Origin: Peiella sedimenti
GTDB taxonomy: Bacteria > Pseudomonadota > Alphaproteobacteria > Caulobacterales > Caulobacteraceae
NCBI RefSeq assembly: GCF_030504955.1
Contig: NZ_JAUKTR010000001.1
Span: forward strand, 900,422 to 964,421
Direction: 5' to 3'
Length of the DNA: 64,000 nt
Shown: piece by piece, positions 18,546 to 28,201 of the stretch
Numbering within the stretch: the first letter of the stretch is position 1
Layout: every line of letters begins with the position of its first letter
Made by a program: the position numbers and the translations under genes
Notes under the pieces: generated by a model
Database searches by the model: none
What the model saw: the letters and a program-made list of their open reading frames with translations, nothing else
Told to the model about the DNA's origin: nothing

Positions 18546-20612
18546 TTACTCCGCCGCCATGGGGGCCTGGGCCTTGACGCGCAGGGCCGACAGCTCGGCC
18601 ATGATCACGCTGGCCCGCGCGATGGGGTTCGAGAGGTAGTAGTCGGTGATGGGGCTGGCGAAGGCGCCCGTATCTTCGGCCTTCTGCACCAGCTTGCGGT
18701 CGCCCAGGCTGGACAGGTCCAACGGCTGAGCGGCCTCGGGCACATAGTCGATGCGGCCGAAGCTGGGATGCTCCGCCATCAGCAGGGCCCGCAGCTGGTC
18801 ATGGCTATCGTAGGGCAGCGTCTTGCCGAGGCGCTCGGACAGGGCGCGCAGGATGGCCCAGTCCTCCTTGGCTTCGCCCTTGGGGAAGACGGCGCGTTCG
18901 CCCATCTGCACCCGGCCTTCCATGTTCACATAGAGGCCCGGCTTCTCGACCCAGGCCGCGGCCGGCAGGATCACGTCGGCGCCGTGCGCGCCGCGGTCGC
19001 CGTGGCTGCCCACATAGACCTTGAAGGCCGAACTGGCCGAGGCGTCGCACTCATCCGCGCCCAGCAGCATCAGCACGTCCAGGGCGCCGGGCTTGAGCAT
19101 CTCGCGCGCCGACAGACCGCCGGCGCCCGGCAGGAAGCCCATGTCCAGGCCCGCCACGCGGCTGGCGGCGTTGTGCAGGAAGTTGAGGCCGTTCCAGTCG
19201 GGCCGAACGACGTTGTAAGCCTTGGCCATGTCGGCGACGGCGCGCAGCACCTGCGGCCCGTCCTCGCGCGACAAGGCCCCGGGGCCGACGATGATGGCGG
19301 GCGCCTTGGCCCCTTCCATCAGCCTGACGAAGTCCTTGTCCAGCTTCAGCAGGGACTGAAGACCGCCGCCCAGCTGCTTGACGCCGAAGGTGGTTTCTAC
19401 GGCCCGGCCGACGGCGCCCACGGTGACGTGGTTGGCCAGCCAGCCCTTGCGCAGGCGCGCGCCCAGCAGCGGCGCCTCACGCTTCAGGTCAGCGCCGACC
19501 AGCAGCACCACATCGGCCTGTTCGATTCCGGCGATGGTGGAGTTGAACAGCCACCCGGCCCGCTCGGCGCCGCCGCCCAGGGCCGATCCGTCCTGGCGGC
19601 AGTCGGTGTTGGCCGAGCCCAGGGCGCGGAACAGGTCCAGCGCCGCCTTCATGGACTCGGCGTCCTGAAGATCGCCCGCGATGACGCCGACGCGATCCGG
19701 CGATGAGGCCGACAGCTTGGCCGCCACGGCGTCCAGCGCCTCGTCCCACGAGGCGGGCGTCAGCTTGCCGCTCCGGCGCACATAGGGCCGGTCCAGGCGC
19801 TGGCGGTTCAGGCCGTCGACGATGTAGCGGCTCTTGTCGCCCAGCCACTCCTCATTCACGCCCTCGTGGACGCGCGGCAGGATGCGCATGACCTCGGCGC
19901 CGCGGCTGTCGACGCGGATGCTGGAGCCCATGCCGTCCATGACGTCCACGCTGAAGGTCTTCTTCAGCTCCCACGGGCGGTAGTGGAACTGCCAGGGCCG
20001 GTGCGTCAGCGCGCCCACCGGGCAGATGTCGCTCAGATTACCCGACAGCTCGGACGTGACCGCGTCCTCGACATAGGTGATGATCTCGGCGTCCTCGCCG
20101 CGTGAGATCAGGCCGATCTCGCTTTCACCAGCGATTTCAGTGACGAAGCGGACGCAGCGCGTGCACTGGATGCAGCGCGTCATATAGGTCTTGATGGTCG
20201 GGCTGATGGCCTTCTCTTCGACCGCGCGCTTGTTCTCGAGATAGCGGCTTTCGTCGCGGCCATAGTACATGGCCTGGTCCTGCAGATCGCACTCGCCGCC
20301 CTGGTCGCAGATGGGGCAGTCCAGCGGGTGGTTGATGAGCAGGAACTCCATCACGCCCTTGCGGGCCTTCTCCACCATGGGCGTCTTGGTGAAGATCTCC
20401 TGGCCGTCGGCGGCCGGCAGGGCGCAGCTCGCCTGAGGCTTGGGCGGCCCCGGCTTCACCTCGACCAGGCACATGCGGCAGTTGCCGGCGATGGACAGGC
20501 GCTCGTGATAGCAGAAGCGCGGAATCTCCTCGCCCGCGCGCTCGGCCACCTGGAGCACGGTCATGCCGGGCTCGAACTCGACCTCGACGCCGTTGACCTT
20601 GGCTACGGGCAT
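18546..20612 (-). CDS. nuoG: NADH-quinone oxidoreductase subunit G
   Basis: NuoG (688 residues) is the large iron-sulfur subunit of the complex I peripheral arm. From the N-terminus it shows the 2Fe-2S motif with CYHERLSIAGNCRMCLVEV, the His-Cys3 4Fe-4S motif HPLDCPICDQGGEC, and CIQCTRCVRF with a distal CPVGAL cysteine. The rest is a molybdopterin-oxidoreductase-like domain that does not bind molybdenum in this family. Six bases separate it from nuoF. Confidence 0.97.
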   Translation of the reverse strand: MPVAKVNGVEVEFEPGMTVLQVAERAGEEIPRFCYHERLSIAGNCRMCLVEVKPGPPKPQASCALPAADGQEIFTKTPMVEKARKGVMEFLLINHPLDCPICDQGGECDLQDQAMYYGRDESRYLENKRAVEEKAISPTIKTYMTRCIQCTRCVRFVTEIAGESEIGLISRGEDAEIITYVEDAVTSELSGNLSDICPVGALTHRPWQFHYRPWELKKTFSVDVMDGMGSSIRVDSRGAEVMRILPRVHEGVNEEWLGDKSRYIVDGLNRQRLDRPYVRRSGKLTPASWDEALDAVAAKLSASSPDRVGVIAGDLQDAESMKAALDLFRALGSANTDCRQDGSALGGGAERAGWLFNSTIAGIEQADVVLLVGADLKREAPLLGARLRKGWLANHVTVGAVGRAVETTFGVKQLGGGLQSLLKLDKDFVRLMEGAKAPAIIVGPGALSREDGPQVLRAVADMAKAYNVVRPDWNGLNFLHNAASRVAGLDMGFLPGAGGLSAREMLKPGALDVLMLLGADECDASASSAFKVYVGSHGDRGAHGADVILPAAAWVEKPGLYVNMEGRVQMGERAVFPKGEAKEDWAILRALSERLGKTLPYDSHDQLRALLMAEHPSFGRIDYVPEAAQPLDLSSLGDRKLVQKAEDTGAFASPITDYYLSNPIARASVIMAELSALRVKAQAPMAAE

Positions 20613-20618
20613 TCCTCT

Positions 20619-21935
20619 TTACTCCGCCGCGATCGCGTGGCCCGCGAAGGAGCCCTTGCGCGCGCGATAGGTGTTGATGCGCTCTTCCACCTCGGGGCGG
20701 AAGTGGCGGAACAGGCCTTGGATCGGCCAGGCGGCCGCGTCTCCCAGGGCGCAGATGGTGTGGCCCTCGACCTGACCGGCCACGTCGAGCAGCAGGTCGA
20801 TCTCGCCCGGCTCGGCCTCGCCGGCCGCCATGCGCTCCATGACCCGCCACATCCAGCCGGTGCCCTCGCGGCAGGGCGTGCACTGGCCGCAGCTCTCATG
20901 CTTGTAGAAGTAGCTGATGCGCGCGATGGCCCGGACCAGGTCGGTGGACTGGTCCATGACGATCACCGCCGCTGTGCCCAGGCCCGACTTGAGGTCGCGC
21001 AAGGAATCGAAGTCCATCAGGGCGGTTTCGCACTGTTCCGCCGGGATCAGGGCCACGGACGAGCCGCCCGGGATCACGGCCTTCAGGTTGCCCCAGCCGC
21101 CGGTGACGCCGCCGCAGTGCTCTTCCAGGAGCTGCTTCAGCGGAATGGACATGGCCTCTTCCACGTTGCAGGGCTTGTTCACGTGGCCTGACACGCACAT
21201 CAGCTTGGTGCCGGTGTTGTTCGGACGGCCGAAGCCCGCGAACCAGTCGGCGCCGCGACGCAGGATCGTGCCGACGACCGCGATTGACTCGACGTTGTTG
21301 ACCGTGGTCGGACAGCCGTAGAGGCCCGCGCCGGCGGGGAACGGCGGCTTCAGGCGCGGCTGGCCCTTCTTGCCCTCCAGGCTTTCGAGCAGGGCCGTCT
21401 CCTCGCCGCAGATATAGGCCCCGGCGCCGTGGTGGACGTAGATGTCGAAATCCCAGCCGTGGACGTTGTTCTTGCCCACGAGCCTGGCCTCGTAGGCCTG
21501 CTTGATGGCGGCCTCGAGGATCTCGCGCTCGCGCACGTATTCGCCGCGGATATAGATGTAGCAAGCGTGCGCCTGCATGGCGAAGCTGGCGATCAGGCAG
21601 CCCTCGATCAGCAGGTGCGGATCATGGCGCATGATCTCCCGGTCCTTGCAGGTCCCGGGTTCGGACTCGTCGGCGTTGACGACCAGATAGTGCGGCCGCC
21701 CTTCTCTCACCTCCTTGGGCATGAAGGACCACTTCAGACCCGTGGAGAAGCCCGCCCCGCCCCGGCCGCGCAGGCCAGAGTTCTTGACGTTGTCGATCAC
21801 CCAGTCGCGGCCCATGGCGATCATGTCGGCCGTGGCGTTCCAGCAGCCGCGCTTCTTCGCCCCTTCCAAGCCCCAGTCGTGCAGGCCGTAGAGGTTGGTG
21901 AAGATGCGGTCCTTGTCCTGAAGAATCCCGACCAC
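20619..21935 (-). CDS. nuoF: NADH-quinone oxidoreductase subunit F
   Basis: NuoF (438 residues) binds NADH and FMN and the N3 4Fe-4S cluster. [19 protein letters not shown] is the NADH/FMN glycine-rich loop, [18 protein letters not shown] is a family block, and [15 protein letters not shown] provides three cluster cysteines. The length is normal. It starts three bases after the stop of the small membrane-protein gene. Confidence 0.97.
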   Translation of the reverse strand: MVGILQDKDRIFTNLYGLHDWGLEGAKKRGCWNATADMIAMGRDWVIDNVKNSGLRGRGGAGFSTGLKWSFMPKEVREGRPHYLVVNADESEPGTCKDREIMRHDPHLLIEGCLIASFAMQAHACYIYIRGEYVREREILEAAIKQAYEARLVGKNNVHGWDFDIYVHHGAGAYICGEETALLESLEGKKGQPRLKPPFPAGAGLYGCPTTVNNVESIAVVGTILRRGADWFAGFGRPNNTGTKLMCVSGHVNKPCNVEEAMSIPLKQLLEEHCGGVTGGWGNLKAVIPGGSSVALIPAEQCETALMDFDSLRDLKSGLGTAAVIVMDQSTDLVRAIARISYFYKHESCGQCTPCREGTGWMWRVMERMAAGEAEPGEIDLLLDVAGQVEGHTICALGDAAAWPIQGLFRHFRPEVEERINTYRARKGSFAGHAIAAE

Positions 21936-21938
21936 GCT

Positions 21939-22205
21939 TTAGAGTCCTTCCGCCAGACGGCGCTTGTGATGACGGGTGCGAAGGAAGATGGCCACGACCA
22001 TGGCGGCCCAGCCCAGCGCCAGCATGCCATAGCCCACCAGGGTCGCCTGCTGCGGCAGGGCGCCGCCTGATACGGACAACACGACCAGCGCGCCCAGCAC
22101 GATCAGCGCCAGCCCGCCCAGCCGCCACGGCGCGGCCACGGCGCGCAGTTCGCGCCGGTATTCGGCGCGGCCCTCGGGCGTATCCAGATCAGGGCGAGCC
22201 GTCAC
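21939..22205 (-). CDS. Small two-helix membrane protein within the nuo operon
   Basis: An 88-residue protein with a charged N-terminus (DTPEGRAEYRRELRAVAAPW), then two hydrophobic helices at about 29-47 and 57-74, and a basic tail (RTRHHKRRLAEGL). It overlaps the nuoE stop by four bases (ATGA) and ends three bases before nuoF, so it is part of the operon. It is not a standard complex I subunit and I cannot assign a family. An assembly or anchoring role is possible. Confidence 0.8.
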   Translation of the reverse strand: MTARPDLDTPEGRAEYRRELRAVAAPWRLGGLALIVLGALVVLSVSGGALPQQATLVGYGMLALGWAAMVVAIFLRTRHHKRRLAEGL

Positions 22206-22870
22206 GCCGGCTCCTTCCTGGGCTGGCTGTTGGGCAGCACCTTGATCTTCTTGGCGGCCGAGCCGTCGTACAGGGACGGATCGGTCAGGGTCATGGGGCC
22301 GCCCTCGGGTTCGGACGCCACGCGGCCGATGTACGAGCCCGGCTTGGGCGACTTGCCGGCGGCGAAGTCGTCTATGATCTGACTCAAGGTTTCGGCGGTA
22401 AGGTCTTCAAAATAATAGTCGTTGATCGCCGCCATAGGGGCATTGCAGCAGGCGCCCAGGCACTCGACCTCTTCCCAGAACAGCTTGCCGTCGGCCGACA
22501 GGGCCTGCTTGGGTCCGATCTTGTCCTTGCACACCTGGATCAGGTCGCCGGCGCCGCGCAGCATGCAGGGCGTGGTGCCGCACACCTGCACCAGGGCCTT
22601 TGAGCCCACGGGCGACAGCTGGAACATGGTGTAGAAGGTGGCCACCTCCAGCACACGGATGGTGGGCATGCCCAGCAACTCGGCGATGGCGCGGATCGCG
22701 GGCTCGGAGACCCAGCCCTCCTGCTTCTGGACCAGCCACAGAATCGGGATCACCGCCGACTGCTTGCGCTCGGCCGGGTACTTGGCGATCCACCACTCGG
22801 CCTCCTTCATCGTCGCCTTGGAGAAGGCGAACGAGGCCGGCTGTTCCTTGGCCAGACGACGGACGCTCAT
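22202..22870 (-). CDS. nuoE: NADH-quinone oxidoreductase subunit E
   Basis: NuoE (222 residues) is the thioredoxin-like subunit with the off-pathway 2Fe-2S cluster N1a. Ligand cysteines lie in [10 protein letters not shown] and [10 protein letters not shown]. An N-terminal helical part ([20 protein letters not shown]) and a long C-terminal extension of about 50 residues (from GKSPKPGSY) are seen. Start and stop overlap the neighbouring genes by four bases each. Confidence 0.96.
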   Translation of the reverse strand: MSVRRLAKEQPASFAFSKATMKEAEWWIAKYPAERKQSAVIPILWLVQKQEGWVSEPAIRAIAELLGMPTIRVLEVATFYTMFQLSPVGSKALVQVCGTTPCMLRGAGDLIQVCKDKIGPKQALSADGKLFWEEVECLGACCNAPMAAINDYYFEDLTAETLSQIIDDFAAGKSPKPGSYIGRVASEPEGGPMTLTDPSLYDGSAAKKIKVLPNSQPRKEPA

Positions 22871-24081
22871 CGGTCCACCTCTCCGAAGACGATGTCGAGG
22901 CTGCCCAGGATGGCGGACACGTCGGCCAGCATGTGGCCGCGGTTCATCCAGTCCATGGCCTGCAGGTGCTTGAAGCCCGGCGCGGCGATCTTGCAGCGGT
23001 AGGGTTTGTTGGTGCCGTCCGACACCAGATAGACGCCAAACTCGCCCTTGGGCGCCTCGGCGGCGGCGTAGACCTGGCCCTCGGGCGTGCGGAAGCCCTC
23101 GGTGTAGAGCTTGAAGTGGTGGATCAGCGCCTCCATCGAGCGCTTCATCTCGCCCCGGCTGGGCGGCGTGACCTTGTGGTCCTCGGCCAGCACCGGCCCG
23201 CGCGTCACCCGCAGCTTTTCACAGCACTGACGCATGATGCGGATGGACTGCTTCATCTCCTCGATGCGGCAGAGATAGCGGTCCCAGCAGTCGCCGTTGA
23301 CGCCGGTGACGACGTCGAACTCCAGCTCGGCGTAGCACTCATAGGGCTGGCTGCGGCGTAGATCCCACGGCACGCCCGAACCGCGCAGCATCACCCCGGT
23401 GAAGCCCCAGTCCAGCGCCTGCTGCTTGGAGACCACGCCGATGTCGACGTTGCGCTGCTTGAAGATGCGGTTCTCGGTGACGAGGCTCTCGATGTCCTTC
23501 AGCGCCGCGGGGAACTCAACGGTCCAGCGGTCAATATCCTCGACCAGCTCGGGCGGCAGATCGAGGCGCACCCCGCCGGGGCGGAAATAGTTGGCGTGCA
23601 GGCGCGAGCCCGAGGCGCGCTCGTAGAAGACCATCAGCTTCTCGCGCTCTTCGAAGCCCCACAGCGGGGGCGTGAGCGCGCCGACGTCCATGGCCTGGGT
23701 CGTGACGTTGAGCAGATGGTTCAGGATGCGGCCGATCTCGCAGTACAGCACGCGGATCAGCTGGGCCCGGTACGGAACCTCCAGCCCCAGCAGCTTCTCG
23801 ATGGCCAGGCAGAAGACGTGCTCCTGGTTCATCGGCGCCACGTAGTCGAGGCGGTCGAAGTACGGGATGTTCTGGATGTAGGTGCGCGCCTCCATCAGCT
23901 TTTCGGTGCCGCGATGCAGCAGGCCGATGTGCGGGTCGACGCGCTCGACCACCTCGCCGTCCAGCTCCAGCACCAGGCGCAGCACGCCGTGGGCCGCAGG
24001 GTGCTGCGGGCCGAAGTTGATGGTGAACTTGCGGTCGTCCTCGCCGCGCGCGTGGATGTCGATGTCGCCGTCGGCGGCCAT
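22867..24081 (-). CDS. nuoD: NADH-quinone oxidoreductase subunit D
   Basis: NuoD (404 residues) is the 49-kDa subunit that lines the quinone pocket with nuo[21 protein letters not shown] near the N-terminus contains the conserved quinone-site histidine, and [17 protein letters not shown] and [18 protein letters not shown] are family blocks. The start is the ATG at 24079-24081, which shares one base with the nuoC stop (TAATG). Confidence 0.97.
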   Translation of the reverse strand: MAADGDIDIHARGEDDRKFTINFGPQHPAAHGVLRLVLELDGEVVERVDPHIGLLHRGTEKLMEARTYIQNIPYFDRLDYVAPMNQEHVFCLAIEKLLGLEVPYRAQLIRVLYCEIGRILNHLLNVTTQAMDVGALTPPLWGFEEREKLMVFYERASGSRLHANYFRPGGVRLDLPPELVEDIDRWTVEFPAALKDIESLVTENRIFKQRNVDIGVVSKQQALDWGFTGVMLRGSGVPWDLRRSQPYECYAELEFDVVTGVNGDCWDRYLCRIEEMKQSIRIMRQCCEKLRVTRGPVLAEDHKVTPPSRGEMKRSMEALIHHFKLYTEGFRTPEGQVYAAAEAPKGEFGVYLVSDGTNKPYRCKIAAPGFKHLQAMDWMNRGHMLADVSAILGSLDIVFGEVDR

Positions 24082-24707
24082 TACTTCACCCCTTGCGCCT
24101 TTTCGTCGCCCGGAAGCACGCCGGACCCACGCGCATACTCGGCCCCCTCCCATGGGGACAGGAAATCAAAGTTGCGGAATTCCTGCGGCAGCTTGACCGG
24201 CTCGTAGACCACGCGCTTCTGGGTCTCGTCCCAGCGGCACTCCACATAACCCGTCATCGGGAAGTCCTTGCGCAGGGGATGCCCCACGAAGCCGTAGTCG
24301 GTCAGGATGCGGCGCAGATCGGGGTGACCCGAGAAGCCGATCCCGTACAGGTCAAAAGCCTCGCGCTCAAACCAGTCGGCGTTCGGGAACACGCCCGTGA
24401 TCGAGGGTACGGGGTTGGTCTCGTCCGCCGAGACCAGGACGCGGATGCGCTGGTTCCGCGTCATGGACAACAGGTGATAGGCCACGTCGAAACGCTCGGC
24501 TCGCTGGGGGTAGTCCACGCCGCACAGGTCGACCAGCTGCTGGAATTCGAACGCCGACTTTAGGGCCTCCATGACCCGGATCACCGCCTCGCGCGGCACG
24601 CGCAGGTTCAGCTCGCCGAAGGCCGCCTCCGCGGCCAGACAGTCCCTGCCCAGCGCCTTGGTGAGCGCCTTCCCGAGGCCCGCCATTTCCTTGGCCACGT
24701 CGCTCAT
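24081..24707 (-). CDS. nuoC: NADH-quinone oxidoreductase subunit C
   Basis: NuoC (208 residues) is the 30-kDa subunit of the connecting module. [20 protein letters not shown] and [18 protein letters not shown] sequence (here [20 protein letters not shown]) are signature blocks, followed by [19 protein letters not shown]. It overlaps nuoB by four bases (ATGA) and nuoD by one. It is separate from nuoD, unlike the nuoCD fusion of E. coli. Confidence 0.97.
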   Translation of the reverse strand: MSDVAKEMAGLGKALTKALGRDCLAAEAAFGELNLRVPREAVIRVMEALKSAFEFQQLVDLCGVDYPQRAERFDVAYHLLSMTRNQRIRVLVSADETNPVPSITGVFPNADWFEREAFDLYGIGFSGHPDLRRILTDYGFVGHPLRKDFPMTGYVECRWDETQKRVVYEPVKLPQEFRNFDFLSPWEGAEYARGSGVLPGDEKAQGVK

Positions 24708-25294
24708 CGCTCGATGGACCCCGTGCGGCGGATTTTCTTCTGCAGCTGCAGCAGGCCGTAGAGCAGCCCCTCGGCCGTGGGCGGGCAGCCCGGCACGTAG
24801 ACGTCGACCGGCACGATGCGATCGCAGCCACGCACCACGCTATAGCTGAAATGGTAGTAGCCGCCGCCGTTGGCGCAGCTGCCCATGGACAGCACGTAGC
24901 GCGGGTCCGGCATCTGGTCGTAGACCTTGCGCAGGGCCGGAGCCATCTTGTTGCACAGGGTGCCGGCCACGATCATCAGGTCCGACTGGCGCGGGCTGGC
25001 GCGCGGAGCCATGCCGAACCGCTCCATGTCGAAGCGCGGCATCGAGGCCTGCATCATCTCCACGGCGCAGCAGGCCAGGCCGAAGGTCATCCACATCAGG
25101 CTGCCCGTGCGGGCCCAGGTGATGACGTCGTCGAGCGACGCGGTCAGGAACCCCTTTTCGCCCAGCTCGGCGTTGACCGCCTCGAAGAAGCGGTCGTGCT
25201 TCTGAGGATCATAGCCCTCGACGGTGCTGCGCCCGGCCGAACCATAGGCCGGCAGGCCCGCTGCGTCGGCGTTGGTGGGAAGGATCACTCCCAT
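24704..25294 (-). CDS. nuoB: NADH-quinone oxidoreductase subunit B
   Basis: NuoB (196 residues) carries the terminal N2 4Fe-4S cluster. Ligands are in [23 protein letters not shown] and VPGCPPTAE. The start is ATG 25292-25294 ([13 protein letters not shown]), ten bases inside the end of nuoA; longer frames merely shadow nuoA. The N-terminal 40 residues are variable, as usual. Confidence 0.96.
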   Translation of the reverse strand: MGVILPTNADAAGLPAYGSAGRSTVEGYDPQKHDRFFEAVNAELGEKGFLTASLDDVITWARTGSLMWMTFGLACCAVEMMQASMPRFDMERFGMAPRASPRQSDLMIVAGTLCNKMAPALRKVYDQMPDPRYVLSMGSCANGGGYYHFSYSVVRGCDRIVPVDVYVPGCPPTAEGLLYGLLQLQKKIRRTGSIER

Positions 25295-25662
25295 TCCAGG
25301 GCTCCCTTCTTCCATTCGTAGAGGAAGCCGACCGTCAGCACGCCCAGGAAGGCCATCATGGACCAGAAGGCGAAGACCATGTCGGGCCGCTCGAGGCCCA
25401 TCAGGCTGACCGCCCAGGGGAAAAGGAAGGCCACTTCCAGGTCGAAGATGATGAACAGGATCGACACCAGATAGAAGCGCACGTCGAACTTCATGCGCGC
25501 ATCGTCGAAGGCGTTGAAGCCGCACTCGTACGCCGAGAGCTTCTCGGCGTCCGGGTTCTTGGGGGCCAGCACCCAGGCCGCGACCATGAAGGCCAGGCCC
25601 AGCACCGCCGCGATCCCCAGGAAGATCACGATCGGCAGGTATTCAAGCAGGAATGCGGTCAT
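25285..25662 (-). CDS. nuoA: NADH-quinone oxidoreductase subunit A
   Basis: NuoA (125 residues) is a three-helix membrane subunit at the junction of the two arms of complex [21 protein letters not shown] is the conserved loop with the switchable cysteine, followed by [20 protein letters not shown]. It is the first gene of the minus-strand nuo operon, with a candidate promoter about 50 bases upstream. Confidence 0.97.
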   Translation of the reverse strand: MTAFLLEYLPIVIFLGIAAVLGLAFMVAAWVLAPKNPDAEKLSAYECGFNAFDDARMKFDVRFYLVSILFIIFDLEVAFLFPWAVSLMGLERPDMVFAFWSMMAFLGVLTVGFLYEWKKGALEWE

Positions 25663-25712
25663 GGACGGCTCGCCTTTTCGCCAGCCCGGCGAGGGGCGGC
25701 GGATTCGGGGGC

Positions 25713-25741
25713 TTCTTAGACCGAAGGCCAGCCGGGTTCAA
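25713..25741 (-). promoter_or_regulatory. Candidate promoter for the nuoA-I operon
   Basis: On the minus strand TTGAAC (25736-25741) and TAAGAA (25713-25718) are spaced 17 bases apart, close to the alphaproteobacterial sigma-70 pattern. Transcription would begin about 44 bases before the nuoA start. Judged by eye. Confidence 0.45.
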
Positions 25742-25863
25742 ACACCGGAGCGAAAGGATTTTCTTGCGAACGGCTCGCATAATGCCGGTCTGGAATCGAC
25801 AGCCGAAACACCGTTTGCCAAGGTTCCCGACGGGGAGGTGGTCAATCTAGGGGATTCCATACA

Positions 25864-27525
25864 ATGGGCATCGGCAATTGGCTGCTGAACGGGGTCGAGA
25901 AGGCGGGCAACCGGCTTCCAGACCCCGTCTTCATATTCGTCTGGCTTATCCTGGGGCTCATGGGCTTCAGCGTCTTCGCCGCCGCTCAGGGCTGGCAGGC
26001 GGTGAATCCCATCACCGGCGACGTCATCCGGGCCCAGAGCCTGTTCGCCGGAGAGAACCTTCGCCGCCTCTTCGAGGACATGCCCGACACCCTGACCGGG
26101 TTCGCGCCGCTAGGCTATGTGCTGGTTGTCATGCTCGGCGCCGGCGTGGCCGAACGCACGGGGCTGTTCTCATCGGCCATGAAGGCGGGGGTCTCAAAGG
26201 CGCCCCGCGGACTGTTGACGCCGATCGTCATCTTCGTGGCCATTGTCGCCAACCACGCGGCGGATGCCGCCTATGTGGTCCTGATACCGCTGGCCGCAGC
26301 CATCTACGCCGCGGCCGGACGCCACCCGATCGCGGGGGTCGCCGCCAGCTTCGCCGGCGTGTCAGGCGGCTTTTCCGCCAACATCTTTCCGGGGCAGCTG
26401 GACGCCCTGTTGCTGGGCCTGACCGAGCCGGCCGCGCAGCTCGTAGACCCCTCGTTCTCGGTCAACATCGCCGGCAACTGGTGGTTCATCACGGGCATGA
26501 CCCTGCTGTTCGTCCCCGTCGGCTGGTGGGTGACGGACAAGATCGTCGAGCCGCGGCTGGGCGTGTGGACCCCCATCCCGGGCGCGCCCATCGAAGACGC
26601 CGAAAAGCCGCTGGAGCCCCGCGAACGGGCCGGCCTGTTCTGGGCGCTTGGGGCCGCCCTGCTGGTGATCGGTCTGTTCGCCTGGCTGGTGCTGTCCCCC
26701 TCGGCCCCGCTGATCGACCCGGAAGGCGAAACGCCCGCCGCGCGCCTGCAGCCCTTCTATCACTCGCTGGTGGCCGCCTTCTTCCTACTCTTCCTGCTGA
26801 CCGGGGTGGCCTACGGCATGGCGGCCCGCACCATCCGCAGTCACCGCGACATCGTACGCATGACCTCCCAGGCCATGGCCGACATGGGGCCGTACATCGT
26901 GTTGGCCTTCGTGGCCGCCCATTTCGTGGCGCTGTTCAACTGGTCCGGCCTCGGACCGATCATGGCCGTGGCGGGCGCCGAGCAGATCCGCCTGCTGTCC
27001 GGGATCGAGCCGGGCTCCACCGAGCCGATCGGCGCCGCGCAGCTGTTCGTGCTGCTGGTGTCCATCGTGATCGTCGCCGCGCTGGTGAACATCTTCGTGG
27101 GTTCCGCGTCCGCGAAATGGGCGTTCCTGGCGCCCATCCTGGTGCCGATGCTGATGCTGGTGGGCGTCAGCCCCTACATGACCACGGCGGCCTACCGCAT
27201 GGGCGATTCAGTCACCAACATCATCACGCCCCTGATGGTCTATTTCCCCCTGATCCTGACCTTCGCTCAGCGATGGGTGAAGGACTTCGGGCTGGGCAGC
27301 CTCATGGCTGTCATGTTGCCCTACTCCCTGGCCTTCGGCGTCACAGGCGCCATCCTCACGGGGGCCTGGGCGGCCCTGCAGCTGCCTTTGGGGCCCGGCG
27401 AGGCGGTCCGCTATCAGGCCCCGCCGGCAGCCGTCGCCGCGCAGCCGGAAGCCCTGACCGGACCTTCGGCGCCGGTGCAGGCCGCGACCCCGCTTCCGCA
27501 GGGTCGGCCCGCTCCACAAGGCTAG
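25864..27525 (+). CDS. AbgT family transporter
   Basis: The 553-residue membrane protein matches the AbgT (p-aminobenzoyl-glutamate) family, whose members import aminobenzoyl-glutamate or export sulfonamide-type antimetabolites. Signatures include NRLPDPVFIFVWLI at the start, a helix-hairpin with NHAADAAYVVLIPLAA, FAGVSGGFSANIFPGQLDAL, and near the end YRMGDSVTNIITPLMVYFPL. The last 40 residues are Ala/Pro-rich and disordered. It is divergent from nuoA, 200 bases away, and has no obvious partner gene. Confidence 0.92.
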   Translation: MGIGNWLLNGVEKAGNRLPDPVFIFVWLILGLMGFSVFAAAQGWQAVNPITGDVIRAQSLFAGENLRRLFEDMPDTLTGFAPLGYVLVVMLGAGVAERTGLFSSAMKAGVSKAPRGLLTPIVIFVAIVANHAADAAYVVLIPLAAAIYAAAGRHPIAGVAASFAGVSGGFSANIFPGQLDALLLGLTEPAAQLVDPSFSVNIAGNWWFITGMTLLFVPVGWWVTDKIVEPRLGVWTPIPGAPIEDAEKPLEPRERAGLFWALGAALLVIGLFAWLVLSPSAPLIDPEGETPAARLQPFYHSLVAAFFLLFLLTGVAYGMAARTIRSHRDIVRMTSQAMADMGPYIVLAFVAAHFVALFNWSGLGPIMAVAGAEQIRLLSGIEPGSTEPIGAAQLFVLLVSIVIVAALVNIFVGSASAKWAFLAPILVPMLMLVGVSPYMTTAAYRMGDSVTNIITPLMVYFPLILTFAQRWVKDFGLGSLMAVMLPYSLAFGVTGAILTGAWAALQLPLGPGEAVRYQAPPAAVAAQPEALTGPSAPVQAATPLPQGRPAPQG

Positions 27526-27533
27526 CGAAAAAT

Positions 27534-27568
27534 GGGGCCTCGTCCGGCTTGACGTCGGTCGAGGCCCC
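27534..27568. other. Hairpin after the AbgT gene
   Basis: GGGGCCTCG (27534-27542) pairs perfectly with CGAGGCCCC (27560-27568) around a 17-base loop. On the plus strand no T-run follows, but a run of five A precedes it, so an intrinsic terminator would work on the minus strand. The loop holds the TTGACG of the tRNA-Asp promoter. Confidence 0.5.
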
Positions 27569-27577
27569 GCCTAAACG
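27549..27577 (+). promoter_or_regulatory. Candidate promoter of tRNA-Asp
   Basis: TTGACG (27549-27554) and TAAACG (27572-27577) are 17 bases apart, a good match to the alphaproteobacterial housekeeping consensus. The tRNA begins about 40 bases after the -10. Confidence 0.5.
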
Positions 27578-27618
27578 ACGCCCCTCGACGCGGGGCGGCT
27601 GCTTCGCATCGGGACTGC

Positions 27619-27695
27619 GCGGGTGTAGCTCAGTTGGTTAGAGTGCCGGCCTGTCACGCCGGAGGTCGCGGGTTCGAGCCCCGTCACTCGCGCCA
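27619..27695 (+). tRNA. tRNA-Asp (GTC)
   Basis: A 77-base tRNA with a complete cloverleaf. The acceptor stem GCGGGTG/CACTCGC (one G-T pair) pairs fully, the D arm is TAGCTCAGTTGGTTAGA, the anticodon stem-loop is CCGGCCTGTCACGCCGG with anticodon GTC, and the T arm contains GGTTCGAGCC. The 3' CCA is encoded. Confidence 0.97.
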
Positions 27696-27796
27696 CTTCT
27701 CCTCCCGATAGGCCGAAGTGGCGCCGCGCAACGTTCCCTAAGCTTCCCTTCCAACGCCGCGCCCCCGGGCGCGAGATGATCTAAGTCGAGCGCGCG

Positions 27797-28141
27797 TCAG
27801 CGGCTGCTCATGCGGGTGACCCGGTCACAAGCGGCCATGTCGCCGATCATCTGGCCCGGCTCGCGGCCCTGGTCGATGTATTGCTGAACCGACTCGTTGA
27901 GTTCCTGATTGACGGCGGCTTCGCTCTTGCCTGAACGGCCGCCGACGCCGACGGCCATCACAGCGGTAGCCTCAGCCACCACGCCGATCCGGTTGGCGCG
28001 GTCCATGTCGGGCATAACGGCGTCGGCCCCCATATTGTAGACGGCGTAGCAGCGCACGAGGTCCGCATAGGGCGGGGCCTCCACCTGGCCGCCTCCCGAC
28101 TGGACGAGCAGGGCGAGGGCTGAAGAAACCAGGATGGACAA
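27797..28141 (-). CDS. Hypothetical protein with possible signal peptide
   Basis: The 114-residue protein starts at TTG (MSILVSSALALLVQSGGG), preceded by GGAG. The first 15 residues are hydrophobic and may be a weak signal peptide. The rest has a single tract with YADLVRCYAVYNMGAD and a C-terminal GDMAACDRVTRMSSR, giving two cysteines that could form a disulfide. I do not recognise the family. It is separated by 60 bases from the histidine kinase gene downstream of it on the same strand. Confidence 0.65.
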   Translation of the reverse strand: MSILVSSALALLVQSGGGQVEAPPYADLVRCYAVYNMGADAVMPDMDRANRIGVVAEATAVMAVGVGGRSGKSEAAVNQELNESVQQYIDQGREPGQMIGDMAACDRVTRMSSR

Positions 28142-28201
28142 AGGCGTTCTCCCCGAGACAATGATCTCAGGGTCAAGCGTATGGGCTCAAGCCCGATGCG
28201 G

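Noticed and set aside
17181..19706. A very long open frame antisense to nuoG and nuoH (more than 800 codons)
   Set aside because: It runs opposite to well-supported nuo genes, is full of His/Gln/Gly/Asp/Arg without any domain, and is an artefact of high GC third positions.
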